Origin: Nioella sp964229645
GTDB lineage: Bacteria > Pseudomonadota > Alphaproteobacteria > Rhodobacterales > Rhodobacteraceae
Reading direction: 5' to 3'
Assembly (NCBI RefSeq): GCF_964229645.1
Contig: NZ_CAXREX010000163.1
Span: forward strand, 1 to 64,000
DNA length: 64,000 nt
In this document: in pieces, positions 26,811 to 36,230 of the stretch
Position numbering within the stretch: the stretch's first letter is position 1
How the letters are laid out: each line of letters begins with the position of its first letter
Translations under genes and position numbers: made by a program
The notes under the pieces: model-generated
Seen by the model: the letters and a program-made list of their open reading frames with translations, nothing else
Told to the model about the DNA's origin: nothing
Databases searched by the model: none

Positions 26811-29417
26811 TCAGTAAAGCCCGCCCGATGTCAGCTGGCCGAAGCCGGTGCCAAGCGGCACGCGCGCCGTGCCCCCGGTCGAGGTCTCGACCGTGCTGTC
26901 CTCGGGCGTCAGCACGCCGCCATCGACAAGCTCGCCATTGCCGGATGGATCTTCGCCTCGGGCGAACATGGGCAGGTTGGTGCCCATTCCGAAGCCCCCG
27001 TCGATGATCGAGAGCATGCCGAAGAACGGCTCTTCGCCGTCACGGAAATATTCCATCACAACATCGGGTCCATTTGCGCCCTGCTCCAGACGCTGGCCGG
27101 AATAGCGGTCGATCGGGTAGAAATGCCCGCCCGACGGCACCTGGAATTCGCCGGCACCGTATTCGTCGATGGCCTCGCGCATGAATTCCGCGAAGACCGG
27201 ACCGCAGGTATTGCCGCCATAGACGCCGCGCCCAAGGGTGCGGGGGTTGTCAAAGCCGATGTAGCAGCCGGCCACGATGGTATTCGTGAAACCCACGAAC
27301 CACACGTCGCGCGCATCGTTGGTGGTCCCGGTCTTGCCAGCCACGGGCACGCCAAGCCCGGCATTGCCCACGGACCCGGCAGCGGTGCCGCGCTGGACCA
27401 CGCCGCGCATCATCGAGGTGATCTGGTAGGCGGTAATCGGGTCGATCACCTGTTCGCGGTTCGAGACGATCCGGGGCGCATGACCGGGCTCCAGCGAGGC
27501 CAGCAGGCAATCTTGGCAAATCCGCTGGTCATGGCGATAGATCGTGTTCCCGAACCGGTCCTGCACCCGGTCGACCAGCGTTGGTTCCACCCGCTCGCCG
27601 CCCTTGGCAAACATCGCGTAGGCCGCGACGATCCGGTAAAGCGTCGTCTCCTGGGCGCCGAGCGAATTGGCGAGGTAGGGCTGCAAGTCATCATAGACCC
27701 CGAAGCGTTCGGCATAGCGGGCCACGGTTTCCATTCCCAGGTCCTGGGCCAGGCGCACCGTCATCAGGTTGCGTGACTGTTCGATTCCGGTGCGCAAAGG
27801 GGCCGGTCCGTAGAATTCGTTCGATGCGTTGGTCGGACGCCAGATGCCCTCGCCCGTGTCGACTTCGATCGGTGCGTCGATCACGATCGTGTTCGGGCTG
27901 TAGCCGCTGTCGAGCGCCGAGGCGTAGACGAAGGGCTTGAAGACCGAACCCGGCTGGCGCGTGGCTTGCGTGGCGCGGTTGAACGAACTGTGCTGGTAGG
28001 AAAAGCCCCCCTGGATCGCCAGGACCCGGCCCGTGTTCACGTCCATCGCCATGAAGCCGCCCTGCACCTCGGGGATCTGGCGCAGGGACCAGCGGTCGAA
28101 CTCGCCCGCGTTGTCGGTGAGCGCGCGCACATGGATCACGTCACCCACATCGAGCAGGTCGCCCGCGACGCGGGCGGTGTCCCCCCGGTTGCCCTCGGTA
28201 TCCACCGGGCGTGCCCATGTCACGTCTTCGGGCGCGATGAAATGGCCGTCCTCGTCGTTTTCAATACCCTCGATCCCGATCCGGGCATGGGTATTGCCAA
28301 CCTCGAGCACCACGGCCGCGTGCCAGCCGTCGATGTCGCGTGGGAAGGTCACTTCGGCCAGCAGGTCTCGCCAGCCTTCGCCCTCGGCCGCGGCCAGCGC
28401 GTCAGGGTCGATTGTCGCCAGCGGATCGCGCCACAGGCCCCGCTCACGGTCATAGCGCTCCAGCGCCCGGCGCAGCGCGCGTTCGGCCGCCAGCTGCAGG
28501 CTTTCATCCATCGTCGCGCGCACGGTGTAGCCGCCCGAGAAGAATTCTTCTTCTCCGAAATTGCGGCTGAGCTGCCGGCGGATCTCATCGGAGAAGTAGT
28601 TTCGCGGTGGCAGTTGCGCTCGGAACGGCTCAAGGTGTCCGCCCTGCACGGTTTCCAGCGGCGCGGCCTGCGCCACCTCCATCTCCTCGCGAGAGATGTA
28701 GCCGTTTTCGAACATCTCGCGCAGCACGTAGTTGCGACGGCTGATCGCCCGGTCGTAATTGCGCACAGGGTGCAGCTGCGACGGGGCCTGCGGAAGGGCC
28801 GCAAGATAGGCCGCCTGTTCGGGGCGCAGTTCGGACAGCGGCGTGTTGAAATAGGTCTGCGCCGCGGCGGCGACGCCATAGGAATTCTGGCCCAGAAAAA
28901 TCTCGTTGAGATAGAGTTCCAGGATCCGTTCCTTGGACAGGGTGGTCTCGATCCGTGCTGCCAGGATGATCTCCCGGATCTTGCGCTCGATCGTGCGCGA
29001 TCCGTCGAGAAGGAAGTTCTTCATCACCTGCTGCGTGATGGTCGACGCCCCGCGCACATCGCGCCCGCGCGAACGCACCGCCTCGATGAAGGCTGCCGCG
29101 ATGGCGCGCGGGTCGTAGCCGCCATGTTCCCAGAAATTGCGGTCCTCCGCGCTGACGAAGGCGTTGGCGACCACATCGGGGATTTCCTCGTAAGAGGCGA
29201 AGATCCGGCGCTCGGCGGCAAACTCGTCCATGATCTGCCCGTCACGGGTGTAGATCCGGCTGATCGTGGCGGGCGAATATTGCGCAAGCGTTTCATGGTC
29301 GGGCAGATCGCGGGCGTAGGAATAGACCACGCCGCCAGCCAGAAGCGCCCCCATGACAAGGCCATTGGTCAGGAAGGTAAAAATCCCCCCGAAAAACGAA
29401 AAAATGAATCGGATCAT
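26811..29417 (-). CDS. mrcA: Penicillin-binding protein 1A
   Basis: 868 aa class A PBP that polymerises and cross-links peptidoglycan at the inner membrane. A membrane helix lies at about 5-32. The GT51 domain shows EDRNFWEHGG (near 90), GASTITQQVMKN and RKIREI. The transpeptidase has SVFK with nucleophile Ser491, the SxN motif SRN, and KTGTT at about 694-698. An OB-like insert between the two domains is typical of proteobacterial PBP1A. GGAG lies about 9 bp before the ATG. The start region is divergent from the methyltransferase gene. Confidence 0.96.
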   Translation of the reverse strand: MIRFIFSFFGGIFTFLTNGLVMGALLAGGVVYSYARDLPDHETLAQYSPATISRIYTRDGQIMDEFAAERRIFASYEEIPDVVANAFVSAEDRNFWEHGGYDPRAIAAAFIEAVRSRGRDVRGASTITQQVMKNFLLDGSRTIERKIREIILAARIETTLSKERILELYLNEIFLGQNSYGVAAAAQTYFNTPLSELRPEQAAYLAALPQAPSQLHPVRNYDRAISRRNYVLREMFENGYISREEMEVAQAAPLETVQGGHLEPFRAQLPPRNYFSDEIRRQLSRNFGEEEFFSGGYTVRATMDESLQLAAERALRRALERYDRERGLWRDPLATIDPDALAAAEGEGWRDLLAEVTFPRDIDGWHAAVVLEVGNTHARIGIEGIENDEDGHFIAPEDVTWARPVDTEGNRGDTARVAGDLLDVGDVIHVRALTDNAGEFDRWSLRQIPEVQGGFMAMDVNTGRVLAIQGGFSYQHSSFNRATQATRQPGSVFKPFVYASALDSGYSPNTIVIDAPIEVDTGEGIWRPTNASNEFYGPAPLRTGIEQSRNLMTVRLAQDLGMETVARYAERFGVYDDLQPYLANSLGAQETTLYRIVAAYAMFAKGGERVEPTLVDRVQDRFGNTIYRHDQRICQDCLLASLEPGHAPRIVSNREQVIDPITAYQITSMMRGVVQRGTAAGSVGNAGLGVPVAGKTGTTNDARDVWFVGFTNTIVAGCYIGFDNPRTLGRGVYGGNTCGPVFAEFMREAIDEYGAGEFQVPSGGHFYPIDRYSGQRLEQGANGPDVVMEYFRDGEEPFFGMLSIIDGGFGMGTNLPMFARGEDPSGNGELVDGGVLTPEDSTVETSTGGTARVPLGTGFGQLTSGGLY

Positions 29418-29548
29418 GCCCGCGACTCCAATGGCGTTCTCGCCTTATAGGCGGCACCGCCGACAGGGTCAAAAGCCCCGCGATCACAACGGCGGGAAAT
29501 CGCGCCTTTTCCGGTTGCACCCATCCCTGCCCTGACCACACTGGGCGC

Positions 29549-30169
29549 ATGGATTTCGATGACATTCTTCCAGCCTATGACCGGGTTGCCGACCACTGGG
29601 CCGCCACGCGTGACCGGTCCCTGTTCGAGAAAGCCGCGCTACAGGCCGCGCTTGCGGGCCAGTTGGGCGCGCGCGTGCTTGATCTTGGATGCGGCACCGG
29701 CTTGCCAATCGCCGAGTGGTTCGCGCACCAGGGCTGCCTGGTCACGGGGGTGGATGGATCGGCCCCCATGTTGCGCTACTTTCGCACCAACCTGCCCGGC
29801 GCAGGGGCCGTTCATGCCGATATGCGCCGGATCGCCTTGAGGCAACGCTTCGATGTGATCCTTGGCTGGGACAGTTTCTTTCACCTCTCGAAACCCGATC
29901 AGCGCGCCATGTTTGCCGTCTTTGAAGCCCATGCCGCGCGCGGGGCCCGGCTTTTGCTGACGACGGGGGATGCCGAGGGCGAACCGATGGGCCGGGTGGG
30001 CCAAGAGCCGGTCATTCACGCCAGCCTCTCGCCCGCAGCCTACCGGGATCTCTTCGCCGCTCACGGGTTTCGCGTGCTCTGGTTCCGCCCCCGCGACGCG
30101 GAGTTCTGGGGCCGCTCCGTCTGGCTGGCCCGATATGAAGGCGATCAGCGCGCGGGCGGAATGGCGTAG
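29549..30169 (+). CDS. Class I SAM-dependent methyltransferase
   Basis: 206 aa. Motif I is VLDLGCGTGLPIAEW (about 43-57), followed by an acidic VTGVDGS (motif II) and a D-rich HADMRRI loop, all typical of Rossmann-fold methyltransferases of the methyltransf_25 type. The substrate is not identifiable. The 3' end overlaps the end of the converging thioesterase gene by 25 bp. No clear Shine-Dalgarno is visible. Confidence 0.85.
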   Translation: MDFDDILPAYDRVADHWAATRDRSLFEKAALQAALAGQLGARVLDLGCGTGLPIAEWFAHQGCLVTGVDGSAPMLRYFRTNLPGAGAVHADMRRIALRQRFDVILGWDSFFHLSKPDQRAMFAVFEAHAARGARLLLTTGDAEGEPMGRVGQEPVIHASLSPAAYRDLFAAHGFRVLWFRPRDAEFWGRSVWLARYEGDQRAGGMA

Positions 30170-30567
30170 GTCATCGAGGCGCGGGCCACCGGCTCCGATC
30201 CGCCCTCGGAATAAAGCAGGCAATCCCCGACGGCCAGGCTGCGCCCCAGCTTCAACAGCCGTGCCTCGCAGATCAGATCCGTCCCCGCCGCCGGTTTGCG
30301 CATGAAATCCATCGCGATATTGGTGGTCACGCTCAATGCCTTGGGGCCGATCATGGCCAGCGTGGCAAGGTAGATCGAAACATCGGCCAGCGCGAACATC
30401 GACGGGCCGGACACGGTGCCACCGGGGCGCAGGTGCTGCTCGCCCACGTTGAGGCGCACCCGAATGGCCATCTCCTCGACATGTTCGACGGTGAATTCAT
30501 GCGCGACCTGCGGGAACTCTGCATCCAGAAATTCCGCCAGCGCTGATTTGTCCATGGCCAGTGCCAT
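30145..30567 (-). CDS. PaaI-family hotdog thioesterase
   Basis: 140 aa from the ATG at 30567, which has GGAGGAGGGG upstream. The hotdog-fold motif GGTVSGPSMFALADVSIYLA contains the helix with the catalytic acidic residue (Asp in ALAD) seen in PaaI/YbgC-like thioesterases. TTNIAMDFMRKP and the final AMTYAIPP-like strand complete the family pattern. It likely hydrolyses an acyl- or aryl-CoA. It is divergent from the enoyl-CoA hydratase gene with only 65 bp between start codons, which supports a shared fatty-acid or CoA-ester role. Confidence 0.88.
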   Translation of the reverse strand: MALAMDKSALAEFLDAEFPQVAHEFTVEHVEEMAIRVRLNVGEQHLRPGGTVSGPSMFALADVSIYLATLAMIGPKALSVTTNIAMDFMRKPAAGTDLICEARLLKLGRSLAVGDCLLYSEGGSEPVARASMTYAIPPAR

Positions 30568-30632
30568 TGCCCCTCCTCCGTGTTTCGCCCTAGCATTCCG
30601 GCGCTTGGAGGCGATTGGCAAGGGAGGGCCAT

Positions 30633-31442
30633 ATGTCGGACGCTACGTCACAAGAAATTCTCGTCCGAGAGGACCTGGGCCCGGTCACGCGGCTGACGCT
30701 GAACATGCCCGGCGCGCTCAATGCGCTGTCCGATGCCATGCTGGCGCGGCTGAACGCGGAATTCTCCAGCCTGATGGACGACCACGCCCAGAAAGTCGTG
30801 ATCCTGCGCGGCGCCGGAAAGGCGTTTTGTGCCGGGCATGACCTCAAGGAAATGAAGGCCAAGCGCGATGCGCCCGACAAGGGGGCCGCCGCGCTGCGCG
30901 ATCTCTTCGATCGCTGCGCCACCGTCATGCAGATGATCCCGCGCCTGCCGCAGCCGGTGATTGCCGAAGTGCACGGTATTGCCACGGCGGCGGGATGCCA
31001 GCTGGTGGCCAGCTGTGACATGGCCGTGGCTGCCGATGACACGCGCTTCGGCGTGAACGGCGTCAACATCGGTCTGTTCTGTTCGACCCCCATGGTGGCC
31101 CTCAGCCGCAACATCCCGCGCAAGCAGGCCTTCGAGATGCTGACCACGGGCCGGTTCATCCTGGCAGAGCGTGCCGTGGAACTGGGCCTGATCAACCGTT
31201 CTGTCCATTCCGACAAGTTGGAGACCGAGGTGATGGAGCTTGCCAAGACCGTCGCGGGCAAGCTTGGCAGCGCGGTTCGGATCGGCAAGCGGGCGTTTTA
31301 CGACCAGATCCAGATGCCCCTGGACCAGGCCTATAACTTCACCGGCGCGGTCATGGTGGACAACATGCTCGATGACGACACCGCCGAAGGCATCGCGGCC
31401 TTCATCGACAAGCGCAAACCGTCCTGGTCAGCCGAGGAATAG
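30633..31442 (+). CDS. Enoyl-CoA hydratase/isomerase family protein
   Basis: 269 aa crotonase-fold protein from the ATG at 30633 with GGGAGG upstream. The oxyanion-hole strands are visible in AFCAGHDLKEMK and in the second block EVHGIATAAGCQLVASCD. The usual catalytic Glu pair of classic hydratases is not obvious, since the second helix reads TRFGVNGVNIGLFCS, as in ECHDC3-like members. The product could therefore be a hydratase, isomerase or other crotonase. A strong terminator follows. Confidence 0.9.
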   Translation: MSDATSQEILVREDLGPVTRLTLNMPGALNALSDAMLARLNAEFSSLMDDHAQKVVILRGAGKAFCAGHDLKEMKAKRDAPDKGAAALRDLFDRCATVMQMIPRLPQPVIAEVHGIATAAGCQLVASCDMAVAADDTRFGVNGVNIGLFCSTPMVALSRNIPRKQAFEMLTTGRFILAERAVELGLINRSVHSDKLETEVMELAKTVAGKLGSAVRIGKRAFYDQIQMPLDQAYNFTGAVMVDNMLDDDTAEGIAAFIDKRKPSWSAEE

Positions 31443-31497
31443 TGCCGGGCACGCAGGCCTGAAGCCATGACGCAACACCGGTGGTCTTGAAACTGCA

Positions 31498-31534
31498 GGC
31501 GGGTGGACGCTCCACCTGCCCTCTTTTTGTCTTT
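31498..31534 (+). terminator. Rho-independent terminator after the crotonase gene
   Basis: GGCGGGTGGA (31498-31507), loop CGC, TCCACCTGCC (31511-31520) with one G-T pair, then CTCTTTTTGTCTTT. Confidence 0.9.
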
Positions 31535-31588
31535 CGACACGATAGTAAGCATTAACCCGGCCCGCCCGGGACGAGCACGAGTAAACCC

Positions 31589-32335
31589 ATGTTTCGCAAG
31601 TCCATTCTCGCCGCAGTCGCGGCCTTGCCCCTTTCCGCATATTCCGCTTCCGCTCAGGACTCAGGCTTCGCCTTCGACGGCGCCTTTATCGACCTCGGCT
31701 TTCACAACACTCTCGATCCTTTCGGGGATCAGGCCGACCGTTTCTTCACCGGCGCCGGGGCGTATATGCTGACACCCCGCGTCGGGGTTCAGCTTGGCTT
31801 CCAGCATATTCGAGATCACTCGAACGAGGGCGTATTCCAGAGTATCGGCCTGTTCGAAGCGGATGGCCTTCAGGCCCACCTCTTCTACGACCCGACCGAC
31901 GACACCCGCGTTGGTGTTTTCTATTCTTATGAAACCTTCGACAGCCGGGACGAGATTTCCATCCTCGGCATCGAAGGCGTCTGGACCCCGGAGCGTGGCC
32001 GGCTGGAAGGGCGTTTGGGCTTTTTCGAGGATCCCATGGGCACCGGTGCGACCCAGGGGGAGATCCTGGCAAGCGCGGACCTCTTTGGCGGGCTGGACCT
32101 GGTCGGAGAGTTCATCTTCTTCGATTGCGACGACGGATCGCTCTTCCAGAATTTCATGGCGGGTCTTGCCTATGATGTCACCCCGCGGAACCGTGTCTAA
32201 GCGATGTTTGGCAGTTCGCGCAGCGATCTTCCCGGTAGCCCGACCTCGTCGGTCGATCTCTTCCAGTTTGGCTACATGCTGACTTTCGGCGGTTCGTCCG
32301 AGGACTCTCGCGTGTTCCGCTACAGCGCCAACTGA
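31589..32335 (+). pseudogene. Outer membrane beta-barrel protein interrupted by in-frame TAA
   Basis: Residues 1-22 are a signal peptide ending ASAQ, followed by alternating hydrophobic strands of a small barrel (for example FTGAGAYMLTPRVGVQLGFQ and LQAHLFYDPTDDTRVGVFYS). The frame stops at TAA (32198-32200) after residue 203 (PRNRV). The same frame then stays open for 44 codons to TGA (32333-32335) and encodes what looks like the final loop and closing strand (VDLFQFGYMLTFGG). A barrel without its last strand should not assemble. Either this is a recent nonsense mutation, a base-call error (GAA or CAA would restore it), or readthrough. No strong ribosome site is visible before the ATG at 31589. 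Confidence 0.7.
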
Positions 32336-32348
32336 TCCCCGTGGCGGA

Positions 32349-33539
32349 TCAGTCCTGCTGACCGGCCAGTCGCCAGGCCAGCAGACTGGACAGGCCTATC
32401 AGGCCAGCTGACAAGGCGATCAGGCCCGGCACATGGGCATGGTCCAGAACGAAGGCTCCGACAACCGGGGCCGCTGCCCCGGCCAGCAGGGCCGGGATCT
32501 GGATCGTGCCCGCGATGGCGCCATAGCCCGCCGGGCCCAGAACCTCGGAAATCAGAACGGGGCGCAGGATCGTCATCACCCCGATGGCGGCCCCCTGGAT
32601 CGCGGTGAAGCCGAAGATGAGCCAGGGCGACAGCCCCGCCAGCCAAAGGGCGGCCGTGCCCGCCAGCATGGCGACGAAGGTCACGCGCGTGGCAGCAGCG
32701 GTTCCGATCCGTGCCTCGAACCGCATCAGGACCAGCCGGCCTGCCACCTGGGCGGGGCCGACGGTCGACGCCGCGAAGACCGCCAGCGCCTCGCCTGCCC
32801 CCTGCTCGACGAAGATGGGCACCGCGTAGCTGATCAGCATCCAGTGATTGAGCGCGACAAGCGCGAAGACAAGCGCCAGCAGCCAGAACGTTCCGGCCCG
32901 CATGGCCCGTGACAGCGCGCCCTTGTCGGCCTCGCGCTGGTCCGGCTCGCCCTCTACGCGGCGAAGCATCCGCCCTGCCAGCGCAAAGATCGGCACCAGG
33001 ACAAACGCCATGACGCCTGCCGCCACCCAGACCGCGCCGCGCCAGCCGATCCAGGCGCTGAGCGCCGCGCCAGCGGGAAAGGCAATGGTCGAGGCAAAGC
33101 CCGCCACAAGCGTCACCCGCACGATGGCGGCCCGGGCATGGGGGCCAAGGCGGCGGATCAGGAAGGCAAAGCAGGTTTCATAAAGCGTGACAGACTGCGC
33201 CAGCCCGATGACGGCCCAGGCCAGCAGATAGGCGCCCTGGCTCTGGCTGGTGGCCAGAAGGACCAGCGCCCCCGCCCCGATGACAGAGCCAGCCACCATC
33301 GCCTCGGGCCCCTTGCCCAGGTCGACCAGCCGCCCGGCAAAGGGGGCCAACGCGGCCGAGATCACGATGGCGATGAAAGGCCCCGTCGCCAGCAGCGAGC
33401 GGGGCCAGTGCAGATCGGCCTCCCAGCTCAGGATCAGGGCCGCGAAGATGTAGTAGAGGCAGGCGTAGCTCAGCGTCTGCCCGACCGCCAGCATCCAGAC
33501 GGCAGGCCCGCGCGCGGCCAGGTCGGGCCGCGCACGCAT
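32349..33539 (-). CDS. MFS transporter
   Basis: 396 aa from the ATG at 33539, which begins one base after the M32 peptidase TAG, so it is translationally coupled. Twelve hydrophobic segments are visible. The signature loops are weak: GRLVDLGKG between helices 2 and 3 and GRLVLMRFEARIG between helices 8 and 9, fitting MFS_1. Substrate unknown. It is the last gene of the ctaA-M32-MFS operon and ends 13 bp from the interrupted barrel gene on the other strand. Confidence 0.87.
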   Translation of the reverse strand: MRARPDLAARGPAVWMLAVGQTLSYACLYYIFAALILSWEADLHWPRSLLATGPFIAIVISAALAPFAGRLVDLGKGPEAMVAGSVIGAGALVLLATSQSQGAYLLAWAVIGLAQSVTLYETCFAFLIRRLGPHARAAIVRVTLVAGFASTIAFPAGAALSAWIGWRGAVWVAAGVMAFVLVPIFALAGRMLRRVEGEPDQREADKGALSRAMRAGTFWLLALVFALVALNHWMLISYAVPIFVEQGAGEALAVFAASTVGPAQVAGRLVLMRFEARIGTAAATRVTFVAMLAGTAALWLAGLSPWLIFGFTAIQGAAIGVMTILRPVLISEVLGPAGYGAIAGTIQIPALLAGAAAPVVGAFVLDHAHVPGLIALSAGLIGLSSLLAWRLAGQQD

Positions 33540-33540
33540 C

Positions 33541-35013
33541 CTAGAGCCCGTAGATCGCGCCGAACTTGGCGTCGAGGTAATCGAGCAGGGGCGCCTCGCT
33601 GACGGGCGCGCGGGCCGCCCGTTCCACCACGTCGCGCGGCTCGTAAAGCCCGCCATGGGTTTGCAGGTTGTCCTTCATCCAACCCGTCGCACCCCTCAGG
33701 TTGCCGACCGCCATCTGCGCATCCACGTCCGGCATGTCGGCGCGGAGCGCATTGAACAGGCAACCGGCGTAGACATTGCCAAGCGTGTAGGTGGGGAAAT
33801 AACCGAACAGCCCGACCGACCAGTGCACATCCTGCAACATCCCGTGCGAGGGCTTGTCTACGGCCACCCCGAAATCGGCCTCGAACCGATCGTTCCAGGC
33901 CAATTCCAGATCCGCCACCTGCAGATCACCCCGGATCAGTGCGCGTTCGAGGTCGAAGCGCAGCAGGATATGCAGGTTGTAATGCACCTCGTCGGCCTCG
34001 GTGCGGATATAGCCCGAGCGCACCCGATTTACGGCGGCATGAAACGCGTCTGCGTCCTTCAGGTTCAGATCCCCGAACGCGTCGCGCATGCGCCCGAAGA
34101 GCCAGCCGGTGAAGGCGCGGCTGCGGCCCATCTGGTTTTCGTAGGACCGGCTCTGGCTTTCATGCACGCCCATGGACACGCCCCCACCAAGCGCGGTCAG
34201 GAAATAGGCGTCGTCGACATGAAGCTCGTAGCAGGCGTGGCCCACCTCGTGGATGGTGGAATAGAGGCAGCCGAAGGGCTCGCTTTCATCCACCCGCGTG
34301 GTGATCCGCACATCCTGGCCAGAGCCCGAGCTGAAGGGATGCACCGCCTTGTCGATGCGGCCATGGCTGAAATTGTAGCCGAAGACCTGGGCGATCTCGG
34401 TCGAGAGCGCCAGTTGAACCTGCTCTGCGAAATGCCCTTTCAGTGGTTCGGGGTCAAAGCCCGAGGACAGGATGCGCCCACGCAGATCGACCAGCCGCGG
34501 CCGCATGCGCGAAAAGAGCGCCTCGATCTCGGCCCCGGTGATCCCCGGTTCGTAATCCTGCAAGAGCGCGTCATAGGGGTCCGCATCGCCCGCGATGGCG
34601 GCAGCTTCCTCGCGCCGCAGGCGCAGGATCTCGGCCAGGGTCGGCAGGAAGGCGGCCACGTCCTCGCCCGCGCGCGCATCGGCCCAGATGCCCTGCGCCC
34701 GAGAGGTGGCCTTGGCCAGCGCCTTTGCCAGATCGGCGGGCACCTTGGTGGCGCGGTCATATTCACGGCGGATGAGCCGCAGGTTGGCGCGACCCACCTC
34801 GTCGGCGGCCTCGGCGCTGGCCAGCCAGTCGCCCACGCGCGGATCGGTGCGGCGGGCATGCAGCACGCTTTCCATCGCCGCCATTTCCTCGGACCGCTGC
34901 TCGGCCCCGCCCCGCGGCATCACGGTTTCCTGGTCCCAGCCAAGCCGGCCCATGACCTGCGCCAGCGCATGCGTGTCTTTCTGGTAGGCGATCAGTTCGT
35001 CATAGGCGGTCAT
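33541..35013 (-). CDS. Carboxypeptidase M32 (thermostable carboxypeptidase 1)
   Basis: 490 aa zinc metallocarboxypeptidase of the cytosol that removes C-terminal residues from peptides. The zinc motif HEVGH is at 255-259 within TIHEVGHACYELH, and other family blocks are DVRITTRVDE upstream and GVHESQSRSYENQMGRS after it. The length is standard. ATG lies one base after the ctaA stop (TGA-C-ATG), so ctaA, this gene and the MFS gene form a tight operon. Confidence 0.95.
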   Translation of the reverse strand: MTAYDELIAYQKDTHALAQVMGRLGWDQETVMPRGGAEQRSEEMAAMESVLHARRTDPRVGDWLASAEAADEVGRANLRLIRREYDRATKVPADLAKALAKATSRAQGIWADARAGEDVAAFLPTLAEILRLRREEAAAIAGDADPYDALLQDYEPGITGAEIEALFSRMRPRLVDLRGRILSSGFDPEPLKGHFAEQVQLALSTEIAQVFGYNFSHGRIDKAVHPFSSGSGQDVRITTRVDESEPFGCLYSTIHEVGHACYELHVDDAYFLTALGGGVSMGVHESQSRSYENQMGRSRAFTGWLFGRMRDAFGDLNLKDADAFHAAVNRVRSGYIRTEADEVHYNLHILLRFDLERALIRGDLQVADLELAWNDRFEADFGVAVDKPSHGMLQDVHWSVGLFGYFPTYTLGNVYAGCLFNALRADMPDVDAQMAVGNLRGATGWMKDNLQTHGGLYEPRDVVERAARAPVSEAPLLDYLDAKFGAIYGL

Positions 35014-35014
35014 G

Positions 35015-36151
35015 TCAGGAGCCTCTTACGGATTGGGCAAAGGGATGCATGGCGGTGAACCGGGCGCGCAGGATCAGCACGATGGTCACGACCGCACCAA
35101 GCTGATGCAGCAGCGCCAGCGCAAGGGGCGAGGAATGCATGACGGTCACGATCCCAAGGACTGCTTGCACGAAGATCATGCTGGCCGCGACCTGCGCTGC
35201 GCCCTTGACGCTGCGGTTGGCCGATTTGCGCGCGGCCATCAGGAGGCCAATGGCCATGGCAACCAGCACGTATCCCACGATGCGATGGATGAATTGCACT
35301 GTGCCCGCGTTCTCGAAGAAGTTCCGCCACAGCGGCTCGATCTGCCACATGTCGGGCGGGGTAAATCCGCCCGACATCAGCGGCCAGTCGGGGAACATGC
35401 GGCCCGCGTCGATACCTGCGACGAGCGCACCCAGAAGGATCTGCACGAAGGCCAGGTGCAAAAGCCCGGTGCTCATCCCCTTGATCTTGCCATCCGCGTT
35501 GCGCCGGGCCTGCATCAGCTCTGCCTCGTCGCGCGAAAGGCGCAGAACGAACCAGGCGATGATCGACAGGATCAGGAAGGCCAGCCCCAGATGCGTCGCA
35601 AGCCGGTAAGAAGCCACGTCGAGCATCCCTTCCTGCAATCCCGAATGCACCATCCACCAGCCGATCGCGCCCTGAAGCCCGCCAAGCCCGCCCAGAAGCA
35701 CGAAGCGTCCGCTCCAGCCCGTTGGCATCCGGCTCGTGGCCAGCATGAATGCAAACCCAAGCGCCCAGACCAGGCCCACGGTGCGGCCAAGCTGGCGATG
35801 GCCCCATTCCCACCAGTAGATGAACTGGAACTCCGCCAGGCTCATACCTGCGTTTTGCAGCCGGTATTCATCGGTCTGCTGGTAGGCTTCGAACTCGGCC
35901 TGCCAGTCGGCATCCGACAGGGGCGGCAGCGCGCCCGAGATCGGCGCCCATTCGGTGATGGACAGCCCCGAATCCGTGAGCCGCGTCAGCCCGCCAACGG
36001 CGATCATCGCCACGACCATGACGAAGAGCACCATCAACCAGGCCCTGGCGAAGCGCCGCCCCCTGCCCCGTCCGGCGCTGAGCGCGCCCGGCGTTGCCGC
36101 GGGTTTCTGCGTTTCGGTGACCTCTTCGAAGATGCTGCGCTTTTCGGCCAT
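35015..36151 (-). CDS. ctaA: Haem A synthase
   Basis: 378 aa, COX15/CtaA type 2. It oxidises the C8 methyl of haem O to give haem A for aa3 cytochrome oxidase. Eight membrane segments are expected; the conserved GGLTRLTDSGLSITEWAPISGALPPL block and His-containing WWEWGHRQLGR and QFIHRIVGY segments (haem ligands) are present. Its ctaB and cox partners are not in this window. First gene of a three-gene operon with the M32 peptidase and an MFS permease. Confidence 0.96.
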   Translation of the reverse strand: MAEKRSIFEEVTETQKPAATPGALSAGRGRGRRFARAWLMVLFVMVVAMIAVGGLTRLTDSGLSITEWAPISGALPPLSDADWQAEFEAYQQTDEYRLQNAGMSLAEFQFIYWWEWGHRQLGRTVGLVWALGFAFMLATSRMPTGWSGRFVLLGGLGGLQGAIGWWMVHSGLQEGMLDVASYRLATHLGLAFLILSIIAWFVLRLSRDEAELMQARRNADGKIKGMSTGLLHLAFVQILLGALVAGIDAGRMFPDWPLMSGGFTPPDMWQIEPLWRNFFENAGTVQFIHRIVGYVLVAMAIGLLMAARKSANRSVKGAAQVAASMIFVQAVLGIVTVMHSSPLALALLHQLGAVVTIVLILRARFTAMHPFAQSVRGS

Positions 36152-36230
36152 GCCTCGGGCTCCTTAACTCGTCCCGCCAGACCTAGCCCCGCCATGCATG
36201 GGGATCAAGCGCCACGGCAAAGCGTCGCGG

